Below the pieces are notes generated by a model. The model saw only the letters and a program-made list of their open reading frames with translations. It made no database searches and was not told the origin of the DNA. From positions 61,909,603 to 61,973,602 of the forward strand of contig OZ024929.1 in NCBI GenBank assembly GCA_964017235.1: DNA of 64,000 nt, read 5' to 3'. The stretch comes from Sabellastarte sp. h YS-2021. Lineage: Eukaryota; Annelida; Polychaeta; Sabellida; Sabellidae. Of the stretch, positions 41,440 through 52,319 are shown one piece after another (position 1 is the stretch's first letter; each line of letters opens with the position of its first letter). A program made the position numbers and the translations under genes.

Positions 41440-41664
41440 TAAACTGCACATTAATTTATTTATTTGGGGTTATATCACGACGGGTAGTTGGAAGGGCAGA
41501 GGAAACCAGTACATACAGTTCGTCAGGGTTCTGTACTGTAAACTGCCGACCAACAGCAAGCAACTACCAGCTTTCCCACTTGAGGCCGTGCCGGGAACCG
41601 AACCCTGGCCTCAGAGGTGGGAGGCAAGAGTGTTACCACCGTGGCCCCCTAAACTGCACATTAA
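41440..41664 (-). mobile_element. tRNA-derived SINE with 15-bp target duplication
   Basis: The SINE body is 41455-41649, flanked by perfect direct repeats TAAACTGCACATTAA (41440-41454 and 41650-41664). On the minus strand it begins GGGGGCCACGGTGGTAACAC and carries the B-box-like GGTTCGGTTCCC (plus 41593-41604), so the head derives from a tRNA gene and contains the internal Pol III promoter. A body of about 120 bp and a short AT tail (AAATAAATAAATT) follow. The perfect duplication points to LINE-driven insertion that is not very old. Confidence 0.85.
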
Positions 41665-42400
41665 AGAAAATATTAAACAAAAAACAAAATGACAGAATAT
41701 ATACAGTACCTCTTATATTTAACATATGTGTATAGATATTGCATATATCTTTAGCTTTTGGAGGATAAAATGGCGTCTTTTAAATAACAATCAGAACCCA
41801 GTACATAACTCGAATCCAAGATTCGACTAAAAAGCACACCGTCCAACACTTACACTTCCCCCAATACATGAAAAAAAATTGTCTGAATGAATGAGTGAAT
41901 GTTGAACAAATATTAATAAAGTTCAACCACAAAACAGAAAAAAATTTTTTTTTTAAATTAAAAGAAAAAGTCAAAAATAGCATCAGAGATGCCCGTACCC
42001 CACAGCCTGGGGGAAATATTTTTCAACACCATGAGATATAGAAGTAGTATAACAGTACAAAGTTCAAGATACTTTCAGAGCAGTGTCAGTTATATTAAGG
42101 TCCAAATAATGCTTAAGTAGAGAAAATAATATCTAAGGAAAAGAAATGTATGTAAAGATGAAGTATTAAAACAAAACAATTCAATAATAAAATGACAGCA
42201 CTTATCAGTAAACCAAAAATGGCCGAATTATGGTTTGGATGTTTTGAATATTACCCATGCATACAGAAGTGGCAATACATTCAATGAATGCTTATGTGTG
42301 GTGTTGGAGAAAAGCCTGTGGCTCACTTGATGAAATTCCATCTGTTATACAATGGGAACTTGCAAAAGGAAATTCTTAATGAATTCTAATATGACTTTAA
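41665..42400. other. AT-rich interval without genes
   Basis: No supported feature. A short A-rich stretch lies near 41935-41970. Confidence 0.55.
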
Positions 42401-43250
42401 CAGTGCTTAATCTGCATCAACAGACAGACCCAAAGGTACAACAAGATTTTAAAGGTCAATACAGCAAGGTCAAAGGTCAATCAGTGTCACACCATGATGT
42501 GGCACACCTAAAACCCTCAACCAATGTCCCTACCAAGTATAAACTTCCTACACCTTACAGTCTCTGAGATATAGCCTGGACAAGATTTTATAGGTCAAGG
42601 TCACTACAGCAAGGTCAAAGGTCAAATCAAGGTCACACTATGACATAGCACACCTACACCCCCTAACCAATGTCCCTACCAAGTATCAACTTCCTACACC
42701 TTACGGTTTCCAAGATATAGCCCGGACCAGGTTTTATAGGTCAAGTTCACTACGGCAAGGTCAAAGGTCAAATCAAGGTCACACCATGATGTTGCACACC
42801 TACAACTCTTAATCAATGTTCCTACCAAGTATCAACTTCCTACACCTCACGGTTTCCGAGATATAGCCCGGACAAGATTTTATAGGTCAAGGTCACTACG
42901 GCAAGGTCAAAGGTCAAATCAAGGTCAGACCATGACGTTGCACACCTACACCCCCTAACCAATGTCCCTGCCAAGTATCAACTTCTTACACCTTATGGTT
43001 GCCGAGATATAGCCCGGACAAGATTTTCAAACTCAAGGTCACTACGGCAAGGTCAAAGGTCAAATCAAGGTCAGACCATGACGTTGCACACCTACACCCC
43101 CCAACCAATGTCCCTGCCAAGTATGAACTTCCTACACCTTACAGTTTCTGAGACACAGCCCGGACAAACTATTTCCCGCCGCCCGACCGACCGCCCATCT
43201 GGACACCATGGGTGAAAACAATACCCCCGACAGCCCTTAAGGGCTGTGGG
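42401..43250. repeat. 146-bp tandem array with GC-rich tail and hairpin
   Basis: Units are spaced exactly 146 bp (42609, 42755, 42901, 43047) and contain GCAAGGTCAAAGGTCAAATC, CCTACCAAGTATCAACTTCC and CTTACGGTTTCCGAGATATA. The last unit passes into a tail (CCGCCCGACCGACCGCCC) and the hairpin ACAGCCCTTAAGGGCTGT near 43223-43240. No coding potential. Confidence 0.85.
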
Positions 43251-43739
43251 GTAAAAAGCAATCAGTGCCCTTGTGGGCTCTGTGTCAGGTGACTGTGTGT
43301 TTTGAGTTTCAGAGCAGAAGTGAAACAAGAGGGTCAAAGATGCCCCAAAAGGCGGGTGGCGCAGGCAGCAATAAGGTTAGCGACTGCTGTAATTAAATTT
43401 AGAAACAAGGAAAGAAATGTTAGTTCACCCAGTTAAGGTAAATGTGTTAGACGTGCTAACAAATGTAAAACTTGTAATCTAGGTTACATAATTGTATCTA
43501 TGCTATAAACGGACAAACGAAAGGACGGAATTACACCAATTTTGAAAGCAGCTTAGCTATGATGGTGATCTATCACCCTGTCAAGTTTGAATTCGATTGG
43601 ACAAATCGTTTTCGAGTTAGAGTCCCGAAACAAAAATGTGGACGGACAGATGGACGTCGGACACATCAATCTAATAGACGGGTTGGTTACATGCAACCCA
43701 CCTAACAAGAAAAGGACACAAACATTGTTCCCTGTAAAT
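43251..43739. other. Interval with a second GGACGGACAGA-type repeat tail
   Basis: The stretch 43500-43715 resembles the ends of other invertebrate dispersed repeats (CGTTTTCGAGTTAGAGTCCC, GGACGGACAGATGGACG) and closes with the hairpin GGGTTGGTTACATGCAACCC. No gene is visible. Confidence 0.45.
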
Positions 43740-44940
43740 GGTACTCAGAAGTAAAGTAACAAGTTTACTGCTGAGAAGTAAAAAGTACTTGGAAAACATA
43801 ATTAAATAAAATACTGTAAATGCAATAGTTTTCGAGTTACAAATACTCTAAATACAATAGGTTTGAAGTTACAACTGATTTACTCAACAGTGAGAACCTT
43901 AAAGTAGCTATTGCTTACATTGGCCATGAGCTACAGGTCTGTAATTTCACCATATTATAGCTGACAAAAAAGTAGGTGAATAACATATTTAAACAAAATT
44001 CTCTAAATGCAATAGTTTTCAAGTTACAACTAATTTACTCAACAGTGAGAACATCAAAGTAGCTATTGCTCCGCTTTGCAATGAGCTACAGGTCGGCAAT
44101 TGTACTACGCTATAGCTGACCCAAAAGTAGGTGAACAACATATTTAAACAAAATACTGTAAATGCAACAGTTTTCAAGTTGCAACTGATTTACTTGTGAG
44201 ACTGTGAGAACCTTGTGAGAGCCATTGCTCTGCTATGCAATGAGCTACAGGTCTGCAATTACACTATGATATAGGTGACCCATAAGTAGGTGAATTACAT
44301 ACAAAATGCTTTAAATGCAATAGTTTTGAAGTTAAAACTGATTTAACTCAATAGTGAGAACCTGAAAGTAGCTATTGCTCAGCTATGCCATGGGCTACAT
44401 GTCTGTAATTTCACTGTTATAGCTGATTCATAAGTACATAAATAACAATTATTATTATAACATAGTAAATAAAATTCTCTAAATGCAATAGTTTTCAAGT
44501 TTTCAAGAAATTTACTCAACAGTGAAAACTTATTATAACATATTAAATAAAATTCTCTAAATGCAATAGTTTTCAAGAAATTTACTCAACAGTGAAAACT
44601 TCAAAGTAGCTATTACTCAGCTATGCAACAAGCTACAGGTCTGAAATTTTACTATTTTATAGCTGACCCTAAAGTAGATGAATAACATATTTATACAAAC
44701 TTCTCTATATGCACTAGTTTTCAAGTTACAAGTGATTTTACTCATTATGGAAGGTAATGAAAAGTCAGAAAGTAGCTACTACTCACTTAACTATTGGGAT
44801 AGACACCCAAGCTACGCACCATGTTGTAGCTATGAAAAAAGTAGCTGAATAACATATTTTAACAAAATGCTCTTGATGCAACACTTTTCAAGTTATAAGT
44901 GATTTAGTGCTTGATTTTAAGCATTAAAAATTACTTTAAA
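43740..44940. repeat. Satellite family 1, about 155 bp, block 2
   Basis: Seven to eight diverged units with the same motifs as 25090-26080. Spacing of GAGCTACAGG is 150-159 bp (43930, 44086, 44245, 44395). Confidence 0.85.
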
Positions 44941-45449
44941 AATTCATAAAAATATAATTATGAAAGATCCAGGCCTGATACTTACACAACAGAATCTACT
45001 AGTGGTATAGTACATATATGCAAGAAAAGAGAAAAATCCCTGCAATAGCAAATGAGAAAATTGTGATAAAGTGTTGAAATTTTCACACTTTGGGTGGGGG
45101 TACCTGACTTGGGGGTATTTGGGGGCCAGAATTCATTTTGAAAATGGGATCATTTTTGTTATACTATTTGGCAGGTTATTTCTTTTTACAATAAACCCAG
45201 GTCATGTTGGTGTGGGGTGTGAACTTTGTAAATTGTGGACCTGGGTTTAAATCTGTATGAGATGATATTTAATTTTGTGGACTGAGTTTGGGAGGAAATT
45301 GTGTTTGTGATGGGGATTATTTTTGGTGAAATTGAATTTGCATTAAATTGTTACAAAACTGGGGTTATTTTTGGGGTTAACACTTTGCTAAATAAAAGTT
45401 CTTGGATTATTTGGGTAGTCCTGAAAAGGACTGATAGATGACAGCATGT
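44941..45449. other. G/T-rich interval without genes
   Basis: A run of short G- and T-rich segments (GGGTGGGGGTACC, GGGGGTATTTGGGGGCCAG) without ORFs. No supported feature. Confidence 0.5.
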
Positions 45450-46190
45450 TCTCCCCTCAGTCTTCTTAAACTCTGTCCTCCTGCCCAGCCAGTGCCCCAC
45501 GTGATTGAAGTAGTCCTTCAGTAGGTCTCGTTGATGTTTGGCCTCCCTCGATGGGTTTCACAAGTTCTCATGGTGTCCCTGTTCCCCCTGGTCTGCCTGT
45601 TGTGGTTGTATGTCGTCGGCTGGAGTGGGTGGTCTGTCTGCTCCCCCCTGATGGCTTCTCAGCATGTTACCACACATGTTAACACAATGTCTCTCACAAC
45701 TTTTGGCCTCTGCTCTATGGTGGTCAACAGCACCCTGAATCTGTTGAAAAGTATACCAAATGAGTTATCAACCACCCTCCTGCCCCTGGATATCCTGTAG
45801 TTGGCTATTCTCTCCTCAATGGTCAGTTGTCATCTGCTGTATGGCTTGACCAGCCAAGGCATAAGGGCAAAGGCATCGTCCCCCAGCAGAAAGTAGTGTA
45901 GATCTGGGCCCCCAGGTCCAAGTGGTTCAGGTAGTGGTAGTCCCAAGGTTCCGTTCTCAATTCTTCTTTTCAGTTTGCTGCGGTTGAATATCTGAGCATC
46001 AGATGATGACCCACTGGCCCCCACGTTGACCTACAGGAATTTGTAATCTGCATCAACTAAAGCCAAAAGTACCAGGGAGAAGTAGCCCTTGTAGTTGAAA
46101 TATTCACTGCCTGACTTCTTGGGTTTCCTTGTAGCAATGTGTTTTCCATCTAGTGCACCGACTGCATGGAGGACATTCCATCTGCTTCTA
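45450..46190 (-). pseudogene. PIF/Harbinger (HARBI1-like, DDE_Tnp_4) transposase relic
   Basis: On the minus strand the frame reads [10 protein letters not shown] (first catalytic Asp box), [49 protein letters not shown] (second Asp box) and [18 protein letters not shown]. This is the hallmark order of Harbinger transposases. A TAG after Y-K-F-L, a TGA before the N-Y-R-I-S-R block and a later TGA interrupt it, and the N-terminus is missing. The last catalytic position is Asp where the family has Glu. Terminal inverted repeats were not found. Confidence 0.85.
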
Positions 46191-47600
46191 AATCATGATG
46201 TATAACAACATATTTTACTCAATAAAAATGAAATGACCCTCAAGTGATCAAGCAGTTGCTCTTGATGTGTTCCTGTCATCTTTGAAGTGTGAAATGAGTG
46301 GCACAAGCCTAGTGACGGGTTTATATAGTAAACAATCAGTCCTGTTGGTAAGGGTCGGGAACATGCTCTTGGCTTGTCTGTTTGTGATCTGGCTCGTCTG
46401 TTAGAGGTTTAGGTCTTGTTGTAGTACTTTTACGACTGGCCGTGCAAAAAACGTCCCCGACCCCACGTCTTGTCGGGATGCTCATCATGTCCTGTCTGTG
46501 ACTATACCAACCTGTCGGGGATTTCATAACCGATTCAGCATTTTTGCGCGCTTTTTTCCACGACCCTATGACTTTTTCAACCGCCCCTAGAGTTGTAGGG
46601 TCAGTTGTAGGATTGGCTCCAGTGGAACAAGGCCATAAGGTAAGGGTATTTTATGGAATAAAAATCATATTTATATCTTTTTGAACTAGAAAAAGGTTTT
46701 TGCCAACAAAAACGAATGGCCCGGACGGAAATGTGGGGTTGTTAAAGCTGTAGTAGTTGCGGTATCAGACTGTAAGCAGAATGTAAGCTTTACTGTGTTT
46801 TGTATCTGATGGGAAAGTGGTTTATTTAAAAACTGCAGCAGTTGCGGTTTTAGACTGTAAGCAGAATGTAAGCTTTGTTGTGTTTTGTAAAGTAGTATAT
46901 GTTACGAAAAGTATATATCATTTTTACTACAAGTTTGCAGAACAGAAATTGTAACTGTAAAATTTACCTACTAGAAAGAAAATGCCTTTGCAGAAATTCC
47001 ACCTAGAAAGTGCGCATCTTACATATTTGTATTCTGTAGACCTAAATATATGTCCCTTAAATGCATCTCAAGAAATAACAAGTCAATCTATAGGGCTAGA
47101 AAAATGTTACTAGATTTATTGGGAAAGAAAAGTATGAGTTTACATACTGGAATATTTATGAATGACTTAGCAATTGAAGTTAAAAATTTAGGCTTAGGAA
47201 TAACAGTAGGAGATCATGATCCATTTCACGGTTCAATAATGCACAAAATTAAGACCAAATAAGTTAGTCAACTTGTTGTAGCTATGGAAAAAGTAGCCTT
47301 ATAACATATTTTAACAAAATGCTCTAAACGCAATACTTTTCAAGTTATAAGTGATTTAGTGCATGATTTCAGGAATTTTAAAGCATTAAAATTTCAAAAA
47401 TTCATTTCCCACTTGAGCTAAAATTTATTAAATCTAGAAGTGTAACTGAAATGGGAGAAAGCAAAAGAAAACAACATACATTCGAAAGAACAGCATACAC
47501 AGCTAGACTTGATAAAGCTCAGTCAAATTGAACCTTCCCAGTTACTTTCATTTACAGAAGAGAGACATATTTTACATAAATGTTCCACTTTTTGTTTGAA
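46191..47600. other. Mixed non-coding interval with short duplications
   Basis: A segment of about 100 bp around GCAGAATGTAAGCTTT is present twice (46740-46890), with a third relative at 48850-48930. A satellite family 1 fragment lies at 47270-47390. The small ORFs (46336-46527 minus, 47050-47262 plus) have no recognisable domain. Confidence 0.45.
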
Positions 47601-47605
47601 CGAAG

Positions 47606-47606
<1 letters not shown>

Positions 47607-47634
<28 letters not shown>
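47607..47634. repeat. CA dinucleotide microsatellite
   Basis: About 12 to 14 CA units followed by ATATATCTATCTATC, giving short His/Thr-rich spurious ORFs. Confidence 0.9.
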
Positions 47635-47638
<4 letters not shown>

Positions 47639-49305
47639 CTATCTATCATCTATACCCCATACACACACACTGTCCCTCCATCCACCCCCTACCCCCACAT
47701 ACAGAGGCAATTCTTTTCTCACCTGCATTTTATGTGCACTAAAGGGGAGTTGGGGGGTTCTTTCTGCATAGAAAGACTTTCCATGAATGTGCCTCCAGAA
47801 AGATATCACACAAAAATAAATACAGAGTTGGAGGAGGAAGAATAAAGAGACAACTCATTCATTTCCAATTAGCTGGAGATACATAATATACTGTACAAGA
47901 AAAACTGTTTTTGAGAAAGTGTTTTTTTTTCAGTCATCTTATATTCTGAAAGAAGTCAAGTCTATACATTTGACCAATTTACATAGTCTATGTGAACAAG
48001 TAGCTAGATCATCAACTCCTTCTGCAAAACAAAAGTTGAATCAATTAAAGCTTTTTTTCCAAAAAGGAAAAGTTATATCCCCACAATTCGAAAAGAATGG
48101 AATCAGAAGAATGTGGTTTTTTAATGTGCCTAAAATTGGGAATTTATATTATATAAACATTGATCAGCTGCAATATGTTAATAACCACATCAGTGCATGA
48201 TAAATACCTCATTTTTTTTCTTTGAAGATGCCATAACTTCATAAACACTAGGAGGTTAGGTTTGCCAGATAGCAGAAATTTTGTTTTAAGTAAACATATG
48301 CCACATGTGGTTTAAAAAAGTCTTAAAATAAATGAGGTGGGAGCAAGAAGTATATATTTATTATGTTAAGATGGCCAAAGTCTCTTAAATACAGGAGTTT
48401 TAAGTGAAATGTCATACAAAATCTTCCTTAAGTATAATCAATGTCAAGTTAAACCGATGTTATTGAACAGTAAATCAGTTAGGGGCTGAAAACCCTCATT
48501 TTTACTTCAAGATGGCCATGACTATACTTGTATTGGAACTCCAAGAAAATAAGAATGTCCCTATTGTCATCTTTAATAAATGTGCAAAATTTAACTGAGC
48601 TCAGCTGAATATGATAGCTGGAGATTAAAAACTTCATAATTTCACTGCAAGGTGGCAAAACTTCATTCCTATTCGGACTTTAAGGTGACCATAAAATAAG
48701 AATGTCCCTTTTTGTCACCCTTTATAAGTGCATAAAGTGTAGCTGAGGTCAGTTGAACAATAAGATAGATGGAGGCTGAAAACTTCCTTTTTTTCACTGT
48801 AAGGTGACCAGAACTTCATTCATATTGTGACTTTAAGGTGACCATAAAATGAAGCTTTACTGTATTTTGTATCTGATGGCAAAGTGAATCATCTAAAACC
48901 TGAATCAGTTGCAGTATTAGACTGTAAGCAGAATAACAACATGCACAGCTAGGCTTGATAAAGCTCTGTGAGAGTGATCCTTTCCATTTTCTTTCAGTTT
49001 CCTTTTTTTTGCAAGACAGAAAAGAGACACATTGCACACATATTCTCCTCTTTGTTTGAATGGGGGAAGTGAGCTTACAACACACACAATCTCACTTCCC
49101 CATCTCACTCCCCCCATCCCCCATACACAGAGGCAATTCTTTTCTCACATGCATTGTATTTGAGTGAGGGGAGTTGGGAGGGGGCAGATCTGTGCAGAAA
49201 AAGACTGTCTCTTCCTCACTCCCCTCACAGAAATAAAATGCAGGTGAGAAAAAGATTCTTTACTGCAGTAGAACATTTAGGTTTTACAGCAATTATTTAA
49301 CTAGA
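47635..49305. other. Non-coding interval with a diverged duplication
   Basis: The stretches 47490-47790 and 48940-49240 are diverged copies of each other (CAGCTAGRCTTGATAAAGCT, AGAGGCAATTCTTTTCTCAC, GGGGAGTTGGGRGG). Between them lies AT-rich sequence with loosely repeated phrases (TTTAAGGTGACCATAAAAT). An ORF of 93 codons at 47919-48200 has no recognisable domain. Confidence 0.45.
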
Positions 49306-49605
49306 CAAAGGCTGCTCGCTTTAGTGCGAGCCGGTGGTGTATCCCCGAACATAGCAAACCTAGAGAAGCAATAACAAAAAAGGTCAAGGCAGTTCAGGGT
49401 TTTAGAAATGTTGTTTCACCTTCAAGGAGGCATATAAAAAGGAAAAAATGTATAGAAATCCCTGGTCAGATCTTTGCCATAGTAAGCCACTTGCAAAGTT
49501 TAAAAGAAATCCCAAAAGAAATGTGGCTTGTAGGTTGAACACAAGAAAATCTCTACGGACGATGACCGTGCGTGATCCATAGTATCCCCGCTTTTCGAGG
49601 ATACA
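49306..49605 (+). mobile_element. Small hairpin-ended repeat (about 300 bp), complete copy
   Basis: It starts TAGACAAAGGCTGCTCGCTT with a hairpin GCTCGC-TTTAGT-GCGAGC and ends with GTATCCCCGC...GAGGATAC, the same tail as at 28206-28231. A 5'-only copy starts at 49752. There is no coding capacity. The structure is compatible with a non-autonomous element, but its class is unknown to me. Confidence 0.6.
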
Positions 49606-50310
49606 ATTATGTAAGGGGCTACAGTTCTGAAATTTTACTATGTTATAACTGACACAAAACTACATCAAAAACACAATTAACAAAATGCTCTAAATGTGTT
49701 TTAGTGCATGAACACATGAATTTTAATGCATCAAAAATTCATAAAAAAATTAGACAAAGGCCGCTCGCTTTATTGCGAGCCGGCGGTGTATCCCCGAACA
49801 TAGCAAACCCGTAGAAGCAATAACGAAAGAGGTCAAGGCAGTTCCCAAATTTTTGAAAAACAGGGGCCCAAGGTCAAATATGATCACATCAGAAGATTCC
49901 TAGCCCATAATAGATTCCTAGACCACACCAGTAGATTCCCAGCCCATGATTTCCTATAGGTTTGTTTTACATTTCAAACCTCTAGGACCAATAATAAGTG
50001 AGTTATAAGCACTTTTACATTTGGCTATCCTCATTTGACCTTGAAGAAGGCCCAAGGTCAAATCTGATCACATCAGAAGAATCCTAGTCCATGATTTCCT
50101 ATAGGTAGTTTTCACATTGCAAACCTCTAGGACCAATAATAAGCGAGTTATAAGCACTTTTAAATTTGGCTACCCTTGTTTGACCTTGAAGGAGGGGCCC
50201 AAGGTCAAATCTGATCACATCAGAAGATTCCTAGCCTATGATTTCATATAGACTGCTTTGACATTTCAAACCTCTAGGACCAATAATAAGCAAGTTATAA
50301 GCACTTTTGC
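49606..50310. repeat. Mixed repeats: 5' fragment of the hairpin-ended repeat and a 147-bp tandem
   Basis: 49752-49845 matches the start of the 49306 repeat. From 49861 to about 50310 there are about three units, spaced 185 and 147 bp, with GGCCCAAGGTCAAATCTGAT, CTAGGACCAATAATAAG and GAGTTATAAGCACTTTTA. No gene. Confidence 0.7.
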
Positions 50311-50486
50311 AACAGTTTCAAGTTACAATTGATGTACTCAACAGTGAGAACCTCAAAGTAGCTATTACTTGGCTATGCAAGGAGCTACAGCTCTGCAATT
50401 TTACTATGTTATAGCTGACCCAAAAGTAGCTGAATAACATATTTAAACAAAATTCTCTAAATGCAATAGTTTTCAAGTTACAAGTC
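50311..50486. repeat. Satellite family 1 fragment, target of copy D
   Basis: Roughly one unit of the 155-bp satellite, ending AAGTTACAAGTC before the AAAA junction of DIRS copy D at 50487-50490. Confidence 0.75.
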
Positions 50487-50756
50487 AAAATAGAAAATTT
50501 AATAGTAAATTAAATTTTTATAAGTTAATACCTTACCTAGTGGACAGATGCAATTGCCTTGCCGGTCTCGCCAAATGTCTCGCCAAAAACGTCCTGAGCT
50601 TGGCTCTGGCCGGGACCGGTAGTGTCCTGTTCATTCGCCAGGTGGCTGTGTAGCCTGCCTGCCGGTGTACTGCGCATGCGCTCTTCCTCTTTTTGTTGCC
50701 TACCTTAGTAAGTCCCCTTTTGGCTTAGAATAGCGGGGAAGGTAGGGTGGTAATCC

Positions 50757-50840
50757 CCATCCACTAGGTAAGGTATTAACTTAATTTATTATTAAATTTT
50801 CCATTTTATTGCGTTAATACATCTTACCTAGTGGACAGAT
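50757..50840 (-). repeat. ICR of copy D
   Basis: CACTAGGTAAGGTATTAAC, AT-rich spacer AAATTTTCCA, TTTT, then ATTGCGTTAATACATCTTAC. The predicted left end (TGGAAAATTTAATA) matches the real end at 50491 with single-base changes. Confidence 0.8.
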
Positions 50841-51249
50841 GCAGAATAACTACCCAGTGGATGGAGGGTAGCCAAATAATGGGATTCTTAAGAACTCTAG
50901 CCACTACTAAAGGGTGGATCCGGTAATGGTTAAGCAAACCGTCTATAGGGATACCACCCTAGCCCCCCCCTTTTGTTTTTTCCCATATATATATAGGTCT
51001 TAGTACAGGCTTGAATGAGAGTATTGAGAGACCTAGAGGGGAATGAGAGTTCTGAAATCAATGAGGAAGAAGAACAGGAAATATTGAACTATCTAAAAAA
51101 ACACCCCTGGGACCATTTTGGATCATGGCAAACCAGAAGTAACCAAGATAGCGGAAGTTTTTTTTTTTTTTTTTTACAGTATGTACAATATATACAGCAT
51201 GTACAATATATACATTACGTACACTGATATTCCCTGATGGACAGTGCTA

Positions 51250-52315
51250 TTTGTCCTCGTGGATCTGCTGGGCAGCCACTATAGGACCTAAATGATACAG
51301 TTCAGAATCAGCCCAAGCTAAGTCCTTGAGATAGAACTGGGTAAAGGTGTTGTGGGCTTTCCAATGACAGGCTGAGAAAATCTGATCTAAGGAAACCCCT
51401 CCTTGAAAAGTTTTGGAAGCGGCAAAGGCCCTAACATCATGAGCCCTGACTTGATGTAAATTCTGGGCATCTTCATCTGAGAGCTGGTAGCAAAGTAGTA
51501 CTGTTTGTTTGATCCAGGAAGAGATTATTGAAGCAAGAATATCCTTTTAAAACTCTTCTTGAAGGACACAAAAACCAGGTCTTTACCTCTACAGAGATCC
51601 TTGGTCCTGTCCAAGTAGTAGCGTAAGGCTCTTACTGGACACAGTGACTTATCCTCCTTAAGAGAATTATCCAGAGATGGGGCCAAGGCCGGGATAACTA
51701 CCGGAGCCACAGAGGCCGAGCCCTCCCTAGCCAGTTGATTCTTGGATAGAAAACTGGGTGACGGGTAGAGAGAGACCTGACTCCAGTTCTCCTGGTGCTT
51801 GATATTCTAATAGAGCCAGGCATGAATTTCACTGCATCTGTTACCTGAACCCAAGGCTAAGAGAAAGACTGTCTTCAGAGTCAAATGCTTAAGGCAGGCC
51901 TTTCGCATGGGTTCAAAAGGAGCCTTAGTTAGTTGGTGGAGTACCAGCGAAAGGTTCCAGGTGGGTACTCCTTGCCTTCCCTTGGGTTTATCTCTATGAA
52001 AACTGTCTAGAAGACGAGTCAGGTTTTCATCCTTGCTAATGTTGAGCTTATCATTGCCCACCATATCAGCAATGGCTGTTCTATAGCCGTCAATGGTGCT
52101 TGGTTGCAGATTTCTATCTTTGAAAAGGTGCAAGAGAAAATCCGCAATCTGATTCACAGAGGGCGACCTGAAGTCCACCTTATTTGAGTCACACCATTTG
52201 ACAAAAATGGCCCACTTTGATTTATAGACGGCTCTGGTTGAGTGTCTCTGAGGAGCCTCAACTCTTGCTACCACTTCGTCAGAGAACCCTTGCTCCTGAA
52301 TGGCAGAGGCTGTGA
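51250..52315 (-). pseudogene. DIRS tyrosine recombinase, copy D
   Basis: It contains R-A-V-Y-K-S-K-W, the arginine box G-S-G-N-R-C-S-E-I-H (R present), P-V-R-A-L-R-Y-Y-L-D-R-T, the H-D-V-R box and F-T-Q-F-Y-L-K-D with the nucleophile Tyr. A stop near 51807 and a 1-bp deletion near 51545 break it. The start ATG seen in B and F is not conserved. A T-run at 51158-51175 follows the end, as in A, B and C. Confidence 0.82.
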
Positions 52316-52319
52316 ACAA

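Noticed and set aside
41593..41649. Functional tRNA gene
   Set aside because: The tRNA-like boxes belong to a SINE head. No cloverleaf with an acceptor stem can be formed by eye, and the flanking duplication marks an insertion.
47580..47771. His/Thr-rich ORFs at the CA repeat
   Set aside because: They are translations of the microsatellite.
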